Below are positions 42,517-51,634 of a stretch of DNA of 64,000 bases, one piece after another. The stretch lies in the NCBI RefSeq assembly GCF_040496035.1, contig NZ_JBEPJZ010000001.1:1488001-1552000 (forward strand), read 5' to 3'. The translations under genes and the position numbers were made by a program. The notes beneath the pieces were generated by a model. It was not told where the DNA came from and did no database searches. It saw only the letters and a list, made by a program, of their open reading frames with translations. The stretch is from Agromyces sp. SYSU T00194 (GTDB lineage: Bacteria; Actinomycetota; Actinomycetes; Actinomycetales; Microbacteriaceae). Every line of letters starts with the position of its first letter. The first letter of the stretch is position 1.

Positions 42517-43341
42517 ATGACACTGCTGTCGCACTCCCGTCGTCCTGCAGTCTCCGCCGTCACGGCCGTCCTCGCGGCCGCGGCACTGCTGTTCGGCGCG
42601 GCAGCGCCGGCCATGGCGGCCCCGCCGAGTCCGCCGCCCGTCGAGAAGCTCGTCGCCCTCGGCGACTCCTACGCGGCGGGCCAGGGTGCCGGCACGCCGC
42701 TCGACGGGTGCCTCCGCAGCACCGCCGCGTACCCGTACCTGCTCGACGCGCAGGAGGCCGACCCCAAGATCAACCTGCTGCGCCTCGCCGCCTGCTCGGG
42801 CGCGACCATCGAGGACGTGATGGACACGCAGCTCTCCCAGGTGAACAAGGGCACCACGCTCGTCACCGTCACGGTCGGCGGCAACGACCTCGGCGTCGGC
42901 GTGATCTTCGACATCTGCGCGCCCGCCCCGGAGTCGCTCGCGTGTCTCACCGCGATCGGCGAGGCGGAGCAGCTGCTCGCCTCCGGGGTCATCGGCCAAG
43001 AGCTCACCCAACTCCTGGTCGCCATCTCCGAACGCGCACCCAGGGCTCGCATCGTCGTCACCGACTATCCGGTCCCGTTCGTCGCCGGACTGAGTTCGCT
43101 GACCGACCAGGTCAACGCGGCGACGCTCGCGCTCGACGGCCAGATCGCCTTCGCGGCGGGAACGGCCGCCGGTTCGGGCGCGAACGTCACGTACACGAGC
43201 CTCGACCTCGCCTTCCTCGGCCACCAGGTCGGCGACGTCGAACCGTGGCTCGGTGCAGACCAGTTCGACCCGCTCACGTTCCTGCACCCCACGGCACAGG
43301 GCCAGGCCGTCTACGCGGCCGCCGTGCTCGGCGCCCTCTGA
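42517..43341 (+). CDS. secreted SGNH/GDSL-family hydrolase
   Basis: Extracellular esterase/lipase-like enzyme, 274 residues. A Sec signal peptide (SAVTAVLAAAALLFGAAAPA, cleavage probably after AMA) precedes the domain. Block I VALGDSYAAGQGAG carries the nucleophilic serine, block III is VTVGGNDLG, and block V PLTFLHPTAQGQ carries the catalytic histidine with the aspartate three residues before the Leu-Thr. Cysteines at DGCLR, AACSG, DICAP and ACLTA could form two disulfides, as in Streptomyces lipases. Natural substrate unknown. Confidence 0.92.
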   Translation: MTLLSHSRRPAVSAVTAVLAAAALLFGAAAPAMAAPPSPPPVEKLVALGDSYAAGQGAGTPLDGCLRSTAAYPYLLDAQEADPKINLLRLAACSGATIEDVMDTQLSQVNKGTTLVTVTVGGNDLGVGVIFDICAPAPESLACLTAIGEAEQLLASGVIGQELTQLLVAISERAPRARIVVTDYPVPFVAGLSSLTDQVNAATLALDGQIAFAAGTAAGSGANVTYTSLDLAFLGHQVGDVEPWLGADQFDPLTFLHPTAQGQAVYAAAVLGAL

Positions 43342-43367
43342 CCGACGCGGACCCGCGCCGGCCGGTC

Positions 43368-43426
43368 CACCGAGTACGCAGAGTGCGGAAACCTGCAGGG
43401 GGTTTCCGCACTCTGCGTACTCGGTG
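43368..43426. repeat. 26-bp perfect inverted repeat between convergent genes
   Basis: Arms 43368-43393 and 43401-43426 are exactly complementary over 26 bases with a seven-base loop (TGCAGGG). It lies between the GDSL hydrolase and menF stops, so it may terminate both, but it is far longer than needed and has no T run. The rest of the 154-base gap holds nothing I can support. Confidence 0.85.
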
Positions 43427-43495
43427 CGGGCGTCGCGGCCGTCGGCGGGATGCACCGCGAGTACGTCGCGGCCCGCGAGGGCGGCGCTCGGCGAC

Positions 43496-44776
43496 TCAGC
43501 CGATCGCGTCGACGACGGCCTGGAACTTGATCGTCGACTCGGCGAGCTCCTCGCCGGGGTCGGAGTCGCGCACGATGCCGGCGCCGGCGTGTGCGCGCAC
43601 GGTGCCGTCCGCGCCGATCTGCGCGCAGCGCAGCGCGATGGCCCACTCGCCGTCGCCATCGGCGCCGATCCACCCGACCGGCCCCGCGTAGCGCCCGCGG
43701 TCGAAGCGCTCGAGTTCCGCGATCGCGGCCGTCGCGGCATCCGTGGGTACCCCGGCGACCGCGGCGGTCGGGTGCATCGCGGCGACCAGGTCGAGTGAGG
43801 TCGACCCGTCACCGAGGGTGCCGTCGAGGTCGGTCGCGAGGTGCCACAGGTTCGGCAGGCGCACGGTGAAGGGCTCGGCGGATGCCTCGAGCCGCGACGT
43901 GTGCGGACGCAGCGCGTCGATGGCGCTGCGCACCGCGAACGCGTGCTCGGCGCGGTCCTTGGTCGAGGTCGCGAGCCGCAGCTCGGCGTCGTGGTCGCCG
44001 TCGGTGTCGACGCCCCGCGAGGCCGTGCCGGCGAGCACGCGGGCGCTCACGCCGCCGCGGTCGACGCGCACGAGCGTCTCGGGGCTCGCCCCCACGAGGC
44101 CGTCGACCGCGAAGGTCCAGGTGTCGGGGTAGTCCTCGGCGAGTCGGGAGACGAGTCGTCGCACGTCGGCACCGCGGGGCATACGCCCGCGCAGCTCGCG
44201 CGCGAGCACCACCTTCTCGAACTCGCCGTCGCCGATGCGGCGCACGGCCTCGGCGACGGCCCGCTCGTAGGCCTCCGACGGCAGCGCGCCGTCGCGCAGC
44301 CGCACGTGGAACGGGGCGCCGTAGGCGGTCGGGTGGGGGAGCGGCGGTGCAGCGCCGTCGGCGTCGACGACGCGGATGCGGGTGATCCACGCCCGCCCGT
44401 TGCGGCGACCGGCGACGATCGCCGGCACCACGAGCGCGCTGCGCGCGGCCGAGGCGTCGGCGAACGTGAACGAGGCGAATGCGACGAGGCCCGAGCCGGG
44501 CACCTCGACGGCGTCGGCGATCTCGGCGTCGGCCGCGACGGCCCGCCACGCGTCTGCCGCATCGGCGAACCGGGAGGCGCCGCGGAACTCGAGCCGCAGG
44601 GCCTCGCCCACGCCCACGATGCCCTCGCCCTCGCGCAGCCAGGCGAGCGGTGCGGACGCGTCGGCGAGCGGAAGCAGCTCACCCGGGTCGACGACGCCAC
44701 GGGTCTCGACGTGGAGCCGTGTTCGTGCCGCCGGGTGCGCCGCACCCGCCGTCGACATGGGGCCCGTGAACGTCAC
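43496..44776 (-). CDS. menF: isochorismate synthase
   Basis: Chorismate-to-isochorismate isomerase that feeds MenD, 426 residues. The chorismate-binding domain shows GDGEFEKVVLARELRG (with the catalytic lysine), FAVDGLVGASPETLVRV, AGTASRG, and the C-terminal AAMHPTAAVAGVPTDAA, RYAGPVGWIGADGDGEWAIA and VRAHAGAGIVRDSDP with the Mg-binding glutamate in PGEELAE. The start is GTG 44776, with TAGGCT six bases upstream; an internal ATG seven codons later is an alternative. Distinguishing it from salicylate synthase rests on the men context. Confidence 0.94.
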   Translation of the reverse strand: MTFTGPMSTAGAAHPAARTRLHVETRGVVDPGELLPLADASAPLAWLREGEGIVGVGEALRLEFRGASRFADAADAWRAVAADAEIADAVEVPGSGLVAFASFTFADASAARSALVVPAIVAGRRNGRAWITRIRVVDADGAAPPLPHPTAYGAPFHVRLRDGALPSEAYERAVAEAVRRIGDGEFEKVVLARELRGRMPRGADVRRLVSRLAEDYPDTWTFAVDGLVGASPETLVRVDRGGVSARVLAGTASRGVDTDGDHDAELRLATSTKDRAEHAFAVRSAIDALRPHTSRLEASAEPFTVRLPNLWHLATDLDGTLGDGSTSLDLVAAMHPTAAVAGVPTDAATAAIAELERFDRGRYAGPVGWIGADGDGEWAIALRCAQIGADGTVRAHAGAGIVRDSDPGEELAESTIKFQAVVDAIG

Positions 44777-44788
44777 GGCACCAGCCTA
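44777..44788 (-). promoter_or_regulatory. probable leaderless promoter -10 (menF)
   Basis: TAGGCT on the minus strand (44788-44783), six bases before GTG 44776. Confidence 0.6.
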
Positions 44789-44880
44789 CGCCGCGGAACC
44801 GGGAGCAACCTCCGAGTGCGTGCCGCCCGGGGTATCCGCCCGCCTGGGCCCCGGAATCGTGCGTCGCAGCCCATCGATCG

Positions 44881-45165
44881 TCAGCTCGCGACGACCTCGA
44901 CGCCGCGCCAGAAGGCGACGTGGTCGGCCAGGTGGCGCGCTTCCGGGAGCGGCTGCGCGTAGGTCCATGCCGCGTCGGGGTTGTTCGACCCGTCGACGCT
45001 CACGTGGAAGTAGTTCGCGGTGCCCTTCCAGTGGCAGACGGTGCGGTTGCGGCTCTCGGTGAAGTACTCCGCGTTGATCGAGCCGCGCGGGAAGTAGTGG
45101 TTGCCGTCGACGACGACCGTCTCGTCGGACTCGGCGAGCACGGCGCCGTTCCAGATCGCCTTCAT
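44881..45165 (-). CDS. DUF427 family protein
   Basis: A 94-residue single-domain protein of the DUF427 family (beta-rich, MAWNG-type start). Hallmarks are MKAIWNGAVLAESDETVVVD, NHYFPRGSINAEYF, CHWKGTANYFHVSVDG and AAWTYAQPLPEARHLADHVA. The conserved Cys-His-Trp-Lys segment suggests a ligand site, but the function is unknown. I chose ATG 45165, which follows GGAAGGAAC; the longer frame to 45243 is not conserved. Confidence 0.9.
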   Translation of the reverse strand: MKAIWNGAVLAESDETVVVDGNHYFPRGSINAEYFTESRNRTVCHWKGTANYFHVSVDGSNNPDAAWTYAQPLPEARHLADHVAFWRGVEVVAS

Positions 45166-45323
45166 GGGTGTTCCTTCCACCAGGGGGACGTGGAAGGGCG
45201 CCGCCGGCGAGGCGTCGCCCCGAGGCCGTCGGCCTCGTTGCATGACAACGCATGGGCCCTCGCACGCATTCCGCCCACTCTGGGATTCTCCCGGACGCCC
45301 GCTGCGAGCCCGCCGAATCGCAA

Positions 45324-45335
45324 TAGGCTGGTGGC
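45324..45335 (+). promoter_or_regulatory. probable leaderless promoter -10 (menG)
   Basis: TAGGCT at 45324-45329, six bases before GTG 45336. Confidence 0.6.
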
Positions 45336-46046
45336 GTGATGCGCGCAGACCTCTCCAAGCGGCCCGAGCAGGTGTCGGCCATGTTCGACCAGGTCGCCGA
45401 GCGCTACGACCTCACCAACGACCTGCTGTCGCTCGGCAACGCGCCGCTCTGGCGCATCGCGACGACCCGTGCGATCGACCCGCGACCCGGCCAGAAGGTG
45501 CTCGACGTCGCCGCCGGCACGGGCACCTCGAGCGCGAGCATCGCCCGCACCGGGGCGACCGTGGTCGCCGCGGACTTCTCGCCGGGCATGATCGACGTCG
45601 GCATGCACCGGCAGTGGCGGCACCGCAACCTCTCGTTCGTCGAGGCGGATGCCACGAACCTGCCCTTCGCCGACGACGAGTTCGACGCGGTGACCATCTC
45701 GTTCGGGCTCCGCAACATCGTCGACCCGAAGGCGGCGCTGCGGGAGTTCCTGCGCGTCACGCGTCCCGGCGGGCGCCTCGTGGTGTGCGAGTTCTCGCAC
45801 CCGCCGATCGGGGTCGTGCGCACCGGCTACCGCTTCTACCAGCGCACCGTGATGCCCGCGCTGGTGCGGCTCGCGAGCTCGAACGACGACGCCTACGAGT
45901 ACCTGAACGAGTCGATCGCGAACTGGCCGTCGCAGCGGGCGCTCGCCGGGTGGATGCGGGAGGCCGGGTTCGAGCGCGTGCAGTGGCGCAACCTGACCAT
46001 GGGCGTGGTGGCGCTGCACCGCGGGTTCGTGCCCGCGTCGGCGTAG
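45336..46046 (+). CDS. menG: demethylmenaquinone methyltransferase
   Basis: Last step of menaquinone synthesis, SAM-dependent C-methylation; UbiE/MenG family, 236 residues. Signatures are [38 protein letters not shown] (SAM-binding motif I), [11 protein letters not shown], and the family motif [23 protein letters not shown] 45336 or the ATG three bases later can start it; the leaderless spacing favours GTG. The polyprenyl synthase gene follows with its own promoter. Confidence 0.96.
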   Translation: MMRADLSKRPEQVSAMFDQVAERYDLTNDLLSLGNAPLWRIATTRAIDPRPGQKVLDVAAGTGTSSASIARTGATVVAADFSPGMIDVGMHRQWRHRNLSFVEADATNLPFADDEFDAVTISFGLRNIVDPKAALREFLRVTRPGGRLVVCEFSHPPIGVVRTGYRFYQRTVMPALVRLASSNDDAYEYLNESIANWPSQRALAGWMREAGFERVQWRNLTMGVVALHRGFVPASA

Positions 46047-46104
46047 CATCCGTCACCCGGCGTCTCCCGGCGCCCCCGTGGCGGCTCGCGCATGGCGCGG
46101 TCGG

Positions 46105-46116
46105 TAGGCTGGTGGG
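46105..46116 (+). promoter_or_regulatory. probable leaderless promoter -10 (polyprenyl synthase)
   Basis: TAGGCT at 46105-46110, six bases before GTG 46117. The 12 bases are almost the same as at menG. Confidence 0.6.
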
Positions 46117-47214
46117 GTGAATCCGAGCGTGCAGGTGCCGCGACGCGGCTCGAAGCTGGCGTCGAGCCTCGGGATCAGCGAACGGATCTTCAGCTCGAGT
46201 GAGGACCGTGCGATGGCCCGTGCGATCGACGCGGGGCTCGAGCAGGTCGAGGCCGGTCTCGAGCGAGAGGCGCGCTTCGCCGACCCGATCGCCGACGTCT
46301 CCGGCCGCTACCTCCTGGAGGCCGGCGGCAAGCGGGTGCGCCCGCTGCTCACCCTGCTCATCGCGCGGCTCGGCAACGGAACGACCGACGAGGTGCTCCT
46401 CGCGTCGCAGGCCATCGAGCTCACCCACCTCGCCTCGCTCTACCACGACGACGTCATGGACGAGGCCGACAAGCGCCGCGGCGTGCCCACCGCGCAGAAC
46501 GTGTGGGGCAACTCGGTCGCGATCCTCACCGGCGACCTGCTCTTCGCCCGCGCCAGCCAGCTCATGGCCGAGCTCGGCGATCGCGCGCTGAAGCTCCAGG
46601 CGGCCACGTTCGAACGGCTGGTGCTCGGCCAGCTGCACGAGACGGTCGGCCCCGCCGAGGGCGAGGACGAGATCGACCACTACATCCAGGTGCTCGCCGA
46701 CAAGACCGGTGCGCTCATCGCCGCGGCCGCGCGTGCCGGCATCGCGTTCTCGGGGGCGGACCCGGCCCTCGAGCAGCCCGTCGTCGACTTCGGCGAGCGC
46801 ATCGGCGTCGCCTTCCAGCTGGTCGACGACGTCATCGACCTCGCGCCGACCGGCGACGACACGGGCAAGATCCCCGGCACCGACCTGCGGGCGGGCGTCG
46901 TGACGCTGCCCCTGCTGAAGCTGCGTCGCCTCGCGGCGACCGATGCCGACGCGGCATCCCTCCTCGACCGCATCGAGCGCGACGTCGTCGGGGCACCGGC
47001 ATCCGCCGACGCACTCGAGGCGGATGCATCCGTCATCGCACGTGCCGAACTGACCATCGCCGAACTGGGCGACCACCCCGTCACGCGGGAGACGATCGAC
47101 GAGGCGCAGCGCTGGGCGCGCTGGGCCGTCGAGGCGATCGCCCCGCTTCCCGAGGGCAGCGTGAAGAAGGCGCTGACCAAGTTCGCAGACACCATCGTGG
47201 AGAGAACGAGTTGA
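46117..47214 (+). CDS. all-trans polyprenyl diphosphate synthase
   Basis: Long-chain isoprenyl diphosphate synthase that makes the side chain of menaquinone, 365 residues. The first Asp-rich motif is SLYHDDVMDEADKRRG, and the second is FQLVDDVIDLAPTGDDTGK; AGGKRVRPLLTLL is the IPP site. Small residues before the first DDxxD and overall length point to a C35-C50 product rather than farnesyl; the exact length is not readable. The stop overlaps the TTG start of the reductase gene by four bases. Confidence 0.95.
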   Translation: MNPSVQVPRRGSKLASSLGISERIFSSSEDRAMARAIDAGLEQVEAGLEREARFADPIADVSGRYLLEAGGKRVRPLLTLLIARLGNGTTDEVLLASQAIELTHLASLYHDDVMDEADKRRGVPTAQNVWGNSVAILTGDLLFARASQLMAELGDRALKLQAATFERLVLGQLHETVGPAEGEDEIDHYIQVLADKTGALIAAAARAGIAFSGADPALEQPVVDFGERIGVAFQLVDDVIDLAPTGDDTGKIPGTDLRAGVVTLPLLKLRRLAATDADAASLLDRIERDVVGAPASADALEADASVIARAELTIAELGDHPVTRETIDEAQRWARWAVEAIAPLPEGSVKKALTKFADTIVERTS

Positions 47215-48596
47215 CTCGCAGCAAGTTGCGCCTGGCCATCGTCGGAGCAGGCCCCGCCGGCATCTACGCCGCCGACATCCTCCTGAAGTCGGAGCGGAAC
47301 TTCGACGTCTCGATCGACCTGTTCGATCACCTCCCGGCGCCCTACGGCCTGGTCCGCTACGGCGTCGCTCCCGACCACCCGCGCATCAAGGGCATCATCA
47401 CCGCGCTGCGGGACGTGCTCGACCGCGGTGACATCCGCATCTTCGGCAACGTGCGCTTCGGCGAGGACATCACGCTCGACGACCTCAAGCACCACTACAA
47501 CGCGGTGATCTTCGCGACCGGTGCGGTGCAGGATGCCCCGCTGCGCATCCCGGGCATCGAGCTCGAGGGCTCGTACGGCGCGGCCGACTTCGTGAGCTGG
47601 TACGACGGGCACCCCGACTACCCGCGCGAGTGGCCGCTCGAGGCGCAGTCGGTCGCGGTGATCGGCAACGGCAACGTGGCGCTCGACGTGTCGCGCATCC
47701 TCGCGAAGCATGCCGACGACCTGCTGCCGACCGAGATCCCGGCGAACGTCTACGACGGGCTGAAGGCCTCGCCGGTGACCGACGTGCACGTGTTCGGCCG
47801 CCGCGGACCGACCTCGGTGAAGTTCACCCCGCTCGAGCTGCGCGAGCTCGGCGAGCTGAACGACGTCGACATGATCGTCTACGACGAGGACTTCGACTAC
47901 GACGACGCCGCGCGCGCGGCCGTCGCCGGCAACAAGCAGGTCTTCGTGATCGACAAGGTGCTGAACCAGTGGCGCCAGCGCGAGACCGGCCAGGCGTCGC
48001 GCCGGCTGCACCTGCACTTCTTCGCCAAGCCGCTCGAGGTCGTCGACGACGGCACGGGCCGCGTCGGCGCGTTCCGCTACGAGCGCACCCGCTCCGACGG
48101 CGAGGGCGGCGTGGTCGGCACGGGGGAGATCCGCGAGCTGCCGGTGCAGGCCGTCTACCGCGCCATCGGCTACTTCGGCTCCGAGCTGCCGGGCATCCCG
48201 TTCGACCACGACTACGGCGTCATTCCGAACCACGAGGGCCAGGTGCTGCGCCACGACCCCGAGACCGGTGAGTCGGGCCGCATGTACGGCGTCTACGCCA
48301 CCGGCTGGATCAAGCGCGGCCCGGTCGGCCTCATCGGCCATACCAAGTCGGATGCCATGGAGACCATCCGCCACCTCATCAACGACGTGGGCAACTGGTG
48401 GTCGCCCGCCTCGCCCTCCGAGCAGTCGGTCACCGACCTGCTCGACGAGCGCGGCGTGCGCTACACCGACCTCGCCGGCTGGCACCGCCTCGACGAGCAC
48501 GAGCTCGCCCTCGGCGCCGCCGACGGCCGCACCCGCATCAAGGTCGTGCCGCGCGACGAGATGGTCGACATCTCGCGGGGCGAGCTCACAGCGTAG
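47211..48596 (+). CDS. ferredoxin/adrenodoxin-type NADP+ reductase (FprA-like)
   Basis: FAD-dependent reductase of 461 residues, close to mycobacterial FprA and mitochondrial adrenodoxin reductase. FAD-binding motif LAIVGAGPAGIYAADILL; NADP-binding motif VAVIGNGNVALDVSRIL; conserved FGRRGPTSVKFTPLELREL and the C-terminal GWIKRGPVGLIGHTKSDAMET. It likely passes electrons from NADPH to a ferredoxin serving P450 or other enzymes; no ferredoxin gene is nearby. The start is TTG 47211 inside the previous stop (TTGA), an unusual but well supported coupling, since the FAD motif begins ten residues later. Confidence 0.95.
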   Translation: MTRSKLRLAIVGAGPAGIYAADILLKSERNFDVSIDLFDHLPAPYGLVRYGVAPDHPRIKGIITALRDVLDRGDIRIFGNVRFGEDITLDDLKHHYNAVIFATGAVQDAPLRIPGIELEGSYGAADFVSWYDGHPDYPREWPLEAQSVAVIGNGNVALDVSRILAKHADDLLPTEIPANVYDGLKASPVTDVHVFGRRGPTSVKFTPLELRELGELNDVDMIVYDEDFDYDDAARAAVAGNKQVFVIDKVLNQWRQRETGQASRRLHLHFFAKPLEVVDDGTGRVGAFRYERTRSDGEGGVVGTGEIRELPVQAVYRAIGYFGSELPGIPFDHDYGVIPNHEGQVLRHDPETGESGRMYGVYATGWIKRGPVGLIGHTKSDAMETIRHLINDVGNWWSPASPSEQSVTDLLDERGVRYTDLAGWHRLDEHELALGAADGRTRIKVVPRDEMVDISRGELTA

Positions 48597-48619
48597 GCCC
48601 GGCCCGGCGCGGCTGCCGC

Positions 48620-48625
48620 TACGCT
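48620..48625 (+). promoter_or_regulatory. possible -10 box at the start of the pilus island
   Basis: TACGCT, about 73 bases before GTG 48698, which has TGAGGTG as binding site. Confidence 0.4.
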
Positions 48626-48697
48626 GCACGTCAGAACTGCGGCATCCGCTCACGTCGGATCACCTGCGCCGCACCCGTACGACGACATGAGGTGCCC

Positions 48698-50758
48698 GTG
48701 AGCCAGCCGATCCCGGAGGCAGCCGCGCGGTTCCGCTCGCTCGTGAGTCGGGGTCGGGTCGCGTCAGCGGTCGCCGCGTTGCCCGACGTCGGCCTGGTCC
48801 CGTTCCTCTGGCTGTGCGTCACGGTCACGGCGGCGATCGCGCTTCACGTGTTCCACCCGCTCCTGCTCGTCGTGGTCGTCGTCGCCAGCGTGCTGACGTG
48901 GCGCTGGCGGCTGCCGGCGTACACCGCGCGATTCGCGGCACGCTCCGCAGGCGCGGCAGTGCTGCTGGTGGTGGCGTGGGTGGCGATCAACCTCCCGTTC
49001 GCCGGCGAATGGATCGACCTCCCGCGCGACCCGGCCTTCCTCGCGCAGGCCGGTATCTGGTTGACGGAGCACTTGTCGCCCAGCCTTCCGGTCGGGTCAT
49101 CCGCCGACGTCGTCGCCGCCGTGCCGGGGGCCATGATCGAGTCCAACGCGTACACCCTGCAGGGTGACGTGCTGCAGATCCAGGGTGCGAAGCTGCTTCC
49201 GGGGCTGCTGGCGATTCCCGGCTGGATCGGGGGTGTTCCGGCGGTGCTCGCGGGGAACGTCGTCATCGGCGGATTCGCCCTGCTGTGCTTCTACGGTTTC
49301 GCTCGGCGGCTGCTCGGACCCCTGTGGGGGCTGGTGGCGCTCTCGGGGATGGCGATCACCGTGCCGATGGCGTACTTCAGCCGCTCCGCGTTCACCGAGC
49401 CGCTCATGATGGCGATGGTCTTCGGCGGGCTCACGACCCTCTGGGTCGCGTTCTCGACGGGCGACCGCCGCCACTACTTCGTGGGTGGCGCGTTGATCGG
49501 TGCCGCAGGGTTGGCCCGCGTCGACGGCGCCCTGCTCGTCATCGGACTGGTGGTGGCGTTGGCCGCGGCCGTGGCAACGCGCGCGGACGCGGACGCTCGG
49601 GCGGCGTTGCGGCGCGGCGCCTCCGCCGCCCGCATCGGCGCATTCCTCGTGCTCATCCTCGGCTTCGCCGAGATGGCCGCCAACAGCATCGTCTACGTCG
49701 CAGGGCGAATCGACGTGGTGCGCCCGATGCTGATCGGCCTCGCGGTCGTCTTCGTCGTCGGTGAGATCGTGTCATCCGAACCGGTTTCGGGGCCGCCGCG
49801 CCGCTGGGTGTCGCGGCACCGCAAGGGCATCGCGCTCAGCCTCTTCGCCGCGGTGGCCGCCGTGGGGGCGGTGCTGGTGAGCCGCCCGCTGTGGATGGTG
49901 TCTCGGCAGTCGGGCGAGAGCCCGTACATCGAGTTCCTCCAGTCGTACCTCGGTCTCCCGGTCGAGCCGGATCGCAATTACGTCGAGTACACGGTGCACT
50001 GGCTGTCGCTGTATCTCGGTTGGGGTCTCGTCGCGTGCGGACTGCTCGGCCTCGGGGCGGCGCTCACGCGCGCCGTCCTCGACTCCGACCGCAGGCTCTT
50101 CCTCGCGCTGTGCATACTCGGCGTGCCGACGCTGCTCTATCTGGTCCGGCCCAGCATCGTCGCAGATCAGGTGTGGGCGCAACGACGGTTCCTTGCGGCG
50201 GCGATCCCAGCGCTGGTGCTCTTCACGATCTGGCTCGTGCGCCTGCTGGCGCAGCGCGCCGCCCGATCCGCTCGGGTTCGGACAGGTGTCGTGCATGCGA
50301 CCGTTGCGGTGATGCTGACAGCGCTGCTCGTCGTGCCGCTGCTGGCATGGGGGCCGATGTTCCCGGTGCGCGAGCACGGCGGGCGGCTCGCACAGGCTCG
50401 CGAGGTCTGCGCAGCACTCGACGGGCGGCCGACAGTCGTACTCGATCGGGGGATCGACGGCTACGTCCCCACGCTCCGCACCGTGTGCGGCGTCGACGCG
50501 GTGTCGTTCCCGGGCGACGTCGACGACCGCGACCTCGCGTCGGCGGTCGAGGTGTTCGGAGAGGGCGCCGTCATGCTCGTCGCGTTCGACCCGGAGCGTG
50601 TCCCGTGGAGTTCGTCGCCGCCGCCGGCGACGCTCAGCACGACGATCACCGCGTGGCCGATCGCGCTCAACCACCGCGCCGAGCCGGGGGTGGGCGGGAA
50701 GTCGCCGATCTGGATCGGCAGGATCGGTACCGACGGCACCGTCGTGCCCGTGGAGTGA
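48698..50758 (+). CDS. large polytopic membrane protein, possible GT-C-type glycosyltransferase
   Basis: A 686-residue integral membrane protein with about twelve to fourteen hydrophobic segments from residue 35 to 590, and a soluble C-terminal domain of about 100 residues (REVCAALDGRPTVVLDRGID and ITAWPIALNH). The layout, a lumenal loop between the first two helices (INLPFAGEWIDLPRDPAFL) and a C-terminal domain, resembles GT-C glycosyltransferases such as GT39/GT83, but no motif proves it. Start GTG 48698 with TGAGGTG. It opens the pilus island, so a role in sugar modification of pilin or envelope is possible. Unproven. Confidence 0.75.
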   Translation: MSQPIPEAAARFRSLVSRGRVASAVAALPDVGLVPFLWLCVTVTAAIALHVFHPLLLVVVVVASVLTWRWRLPAYTARFAARSAGAAVLLVVAWVAINLPFAGEWIDLPRDPAFLAQAGIWLTEHLSPSLPVGSSADVVAAVPGAMIESNAYTLQGDVLQIQGAKLLPGLLAIPGWIGGVPAVLAGNVVIGGFALLCFYGFARRLLGPLWGLVALSGMAITVPMAYFSRSAFTEPLMMAMVFGGLTTLWVAFSTGDRRHYFVGGALIGAAGLARVDGALLVIGLVVALAAAVATRADADARAALRRGASAARIGAFLVLILGFAEMAANSIVYVAGRIDVVRPMLIGLAVVFVVGEIVSSEPVSGPPRRWVSRHRKGIALSLFAAVAAVGAVLVSRPLWMVSRQSGESPYIEFLQSYLGLPVEPDRNYVEYTVHWLSLYLGWGLVACGLLGLGAALTRAVLDSDRRLFLALCILGVPTLLYLVRPSIVADQVWAQRRFLAAAIPALVLFTIWLVRLLAQRAARSARVRTGVVHATVAVMLTALLVVPLLAWGPMFPVREHGGRLAQAREVCAALDGRPTVVLDRGIDGYVPTLRTVCGVDAVSFPGDVDDRDLASAVEVFGEGAVMLVAFDPERVPWSSSPPPATLSTTITAWPIALNHRAEPGVGGKSPIWIGRIGTDGTVVPVE

Positions 50759-50772
50759 CGGCGGTCGCACGA

Positions 50773-50785
50773 TACGCTGCACGGC
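50773..50785 (+). promoter_or_regulatory. probable leaderless promoter -10 (prepilin peptidase)
   Basis: TACGCT at 50773-50778, seven bases before ATG 50786. Confidence 0.5.
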
Positions 50786-51517
50786 ATGCCGGATGCGATC
50801 ACTCCCCAAGTGGACGGATGGCTGTTCGTCATCTGCGTGGGTCTGGCCGGCGCCTTGATCGGAGGGTTGCTGCTGGCCCCTTGGGCGTCACGCAACCGGA
50901 TCGGCGGCACGGACGAGGAGGACGATACTTCCGGCACGGGCCTCCGGGTCGTGGCGAGCCCGCATTCCATGCCGACGTGGTACCGACCGGTCGCGACGCT
51001 GGCCGGCCTCCTCGCATTCGGTGCGCTGGCCTGGGCGTACGGGCCGTCGTGGCTGCTCCCCGGGCTCCTCGCGTTCGCCGCGGCGGGGATCGCCATGTCG
51101 TTGGTCGATCTCGAGGAACAGCGCCTGCCCAACCGCATGCTCCTCCCCTCGATGGCAGCGGTGGCGACGTTGCTGGTGCTCGCGGCCACCGTGAATGGAA
51201 CATGGTGGTCCCTGCTCGGTGCACTGGCAGGTGGTGCGGCGATGTTCGCGCTGTACTTCCTCGTCGCGATCGTCGCCCCCGGGGGGATGGGATTCGGGGA
51301 CGTGAAGCTCGCCGCCATGATCGGGTTGGTGCTGGGGTGTCTCGGCTGGGTGTTCTGGGCCGCGGGACTCGTCATCGCGTTCTTCATCGGCGGCGTGATC
51401 GCGGTGGTGGCGATCCTCCTGCGCATGGTCACGCTGCGTGGTCACGTACCGTTCGGCCCGTCGATGGTCGCCGGGGCCGTCATTGCTGCGTCCCTGCCCC
51501 TGCTCGCCGAAATCTGA
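50786..51517 (+). CDS. prepilin peptidase, A24 family (TadV/CpaA-like)
   Basis: Membrane aspartyl protease that cleaves the Flp prepilin leader, 243 residues. The two catalytic aspartates are in MSLVDLEEQRLPN and GGMGFGDVKLAAMIG (canonical GxGD). About seven transmembrane helices; no N-terminal methyltransferase domain, as expected for the tad type, but there is an 80-residue N-terminal extension with one helix and a polar loop. It is the functional-looking peptidase of the window; compare the degenerate one at 62525. Confidence 0.92.
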   Translation: MPDAITPQVDGWLFVICVGLAGALIGGLLLAPWASRNRIGGTDEEDDTSGTGLRVVASPHSMPTWYRPVATLAGLLAFGALAWAYGPSWLLPGLLAFAAAGIAMSLVDLEEQRLPNRMLLPSMAAVATLLVLAATVNGTWWSLLGALAGGAAMFALYFLVAIVAPGGMGFGDVKLAAMIGLVLGCLGWVFWAAGLVIAFFIGGVIAVVAILLRMVTLRGHVPFGPSMVAGAVIAASLPLLAEI

Positions 51518-51634
51518 GGGGCGGCACCCGATGTGGGGGCGGTACGGACGGCGACGGCGAGCTAGCGTGGACGCGTCCCGCCGATGCGCGTGTCCATGAG
51601 GCGCCACTGGCCAGTTCGAACAGTAAGGTGACCG

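Noticed and set aside
44786..45382. 198-codon minus-strand frame overlapping the DUF427 gene
   Set aside because: Different frame from the conserved DUF427 protein, Arg-rich, and it crosses the menG promoter.
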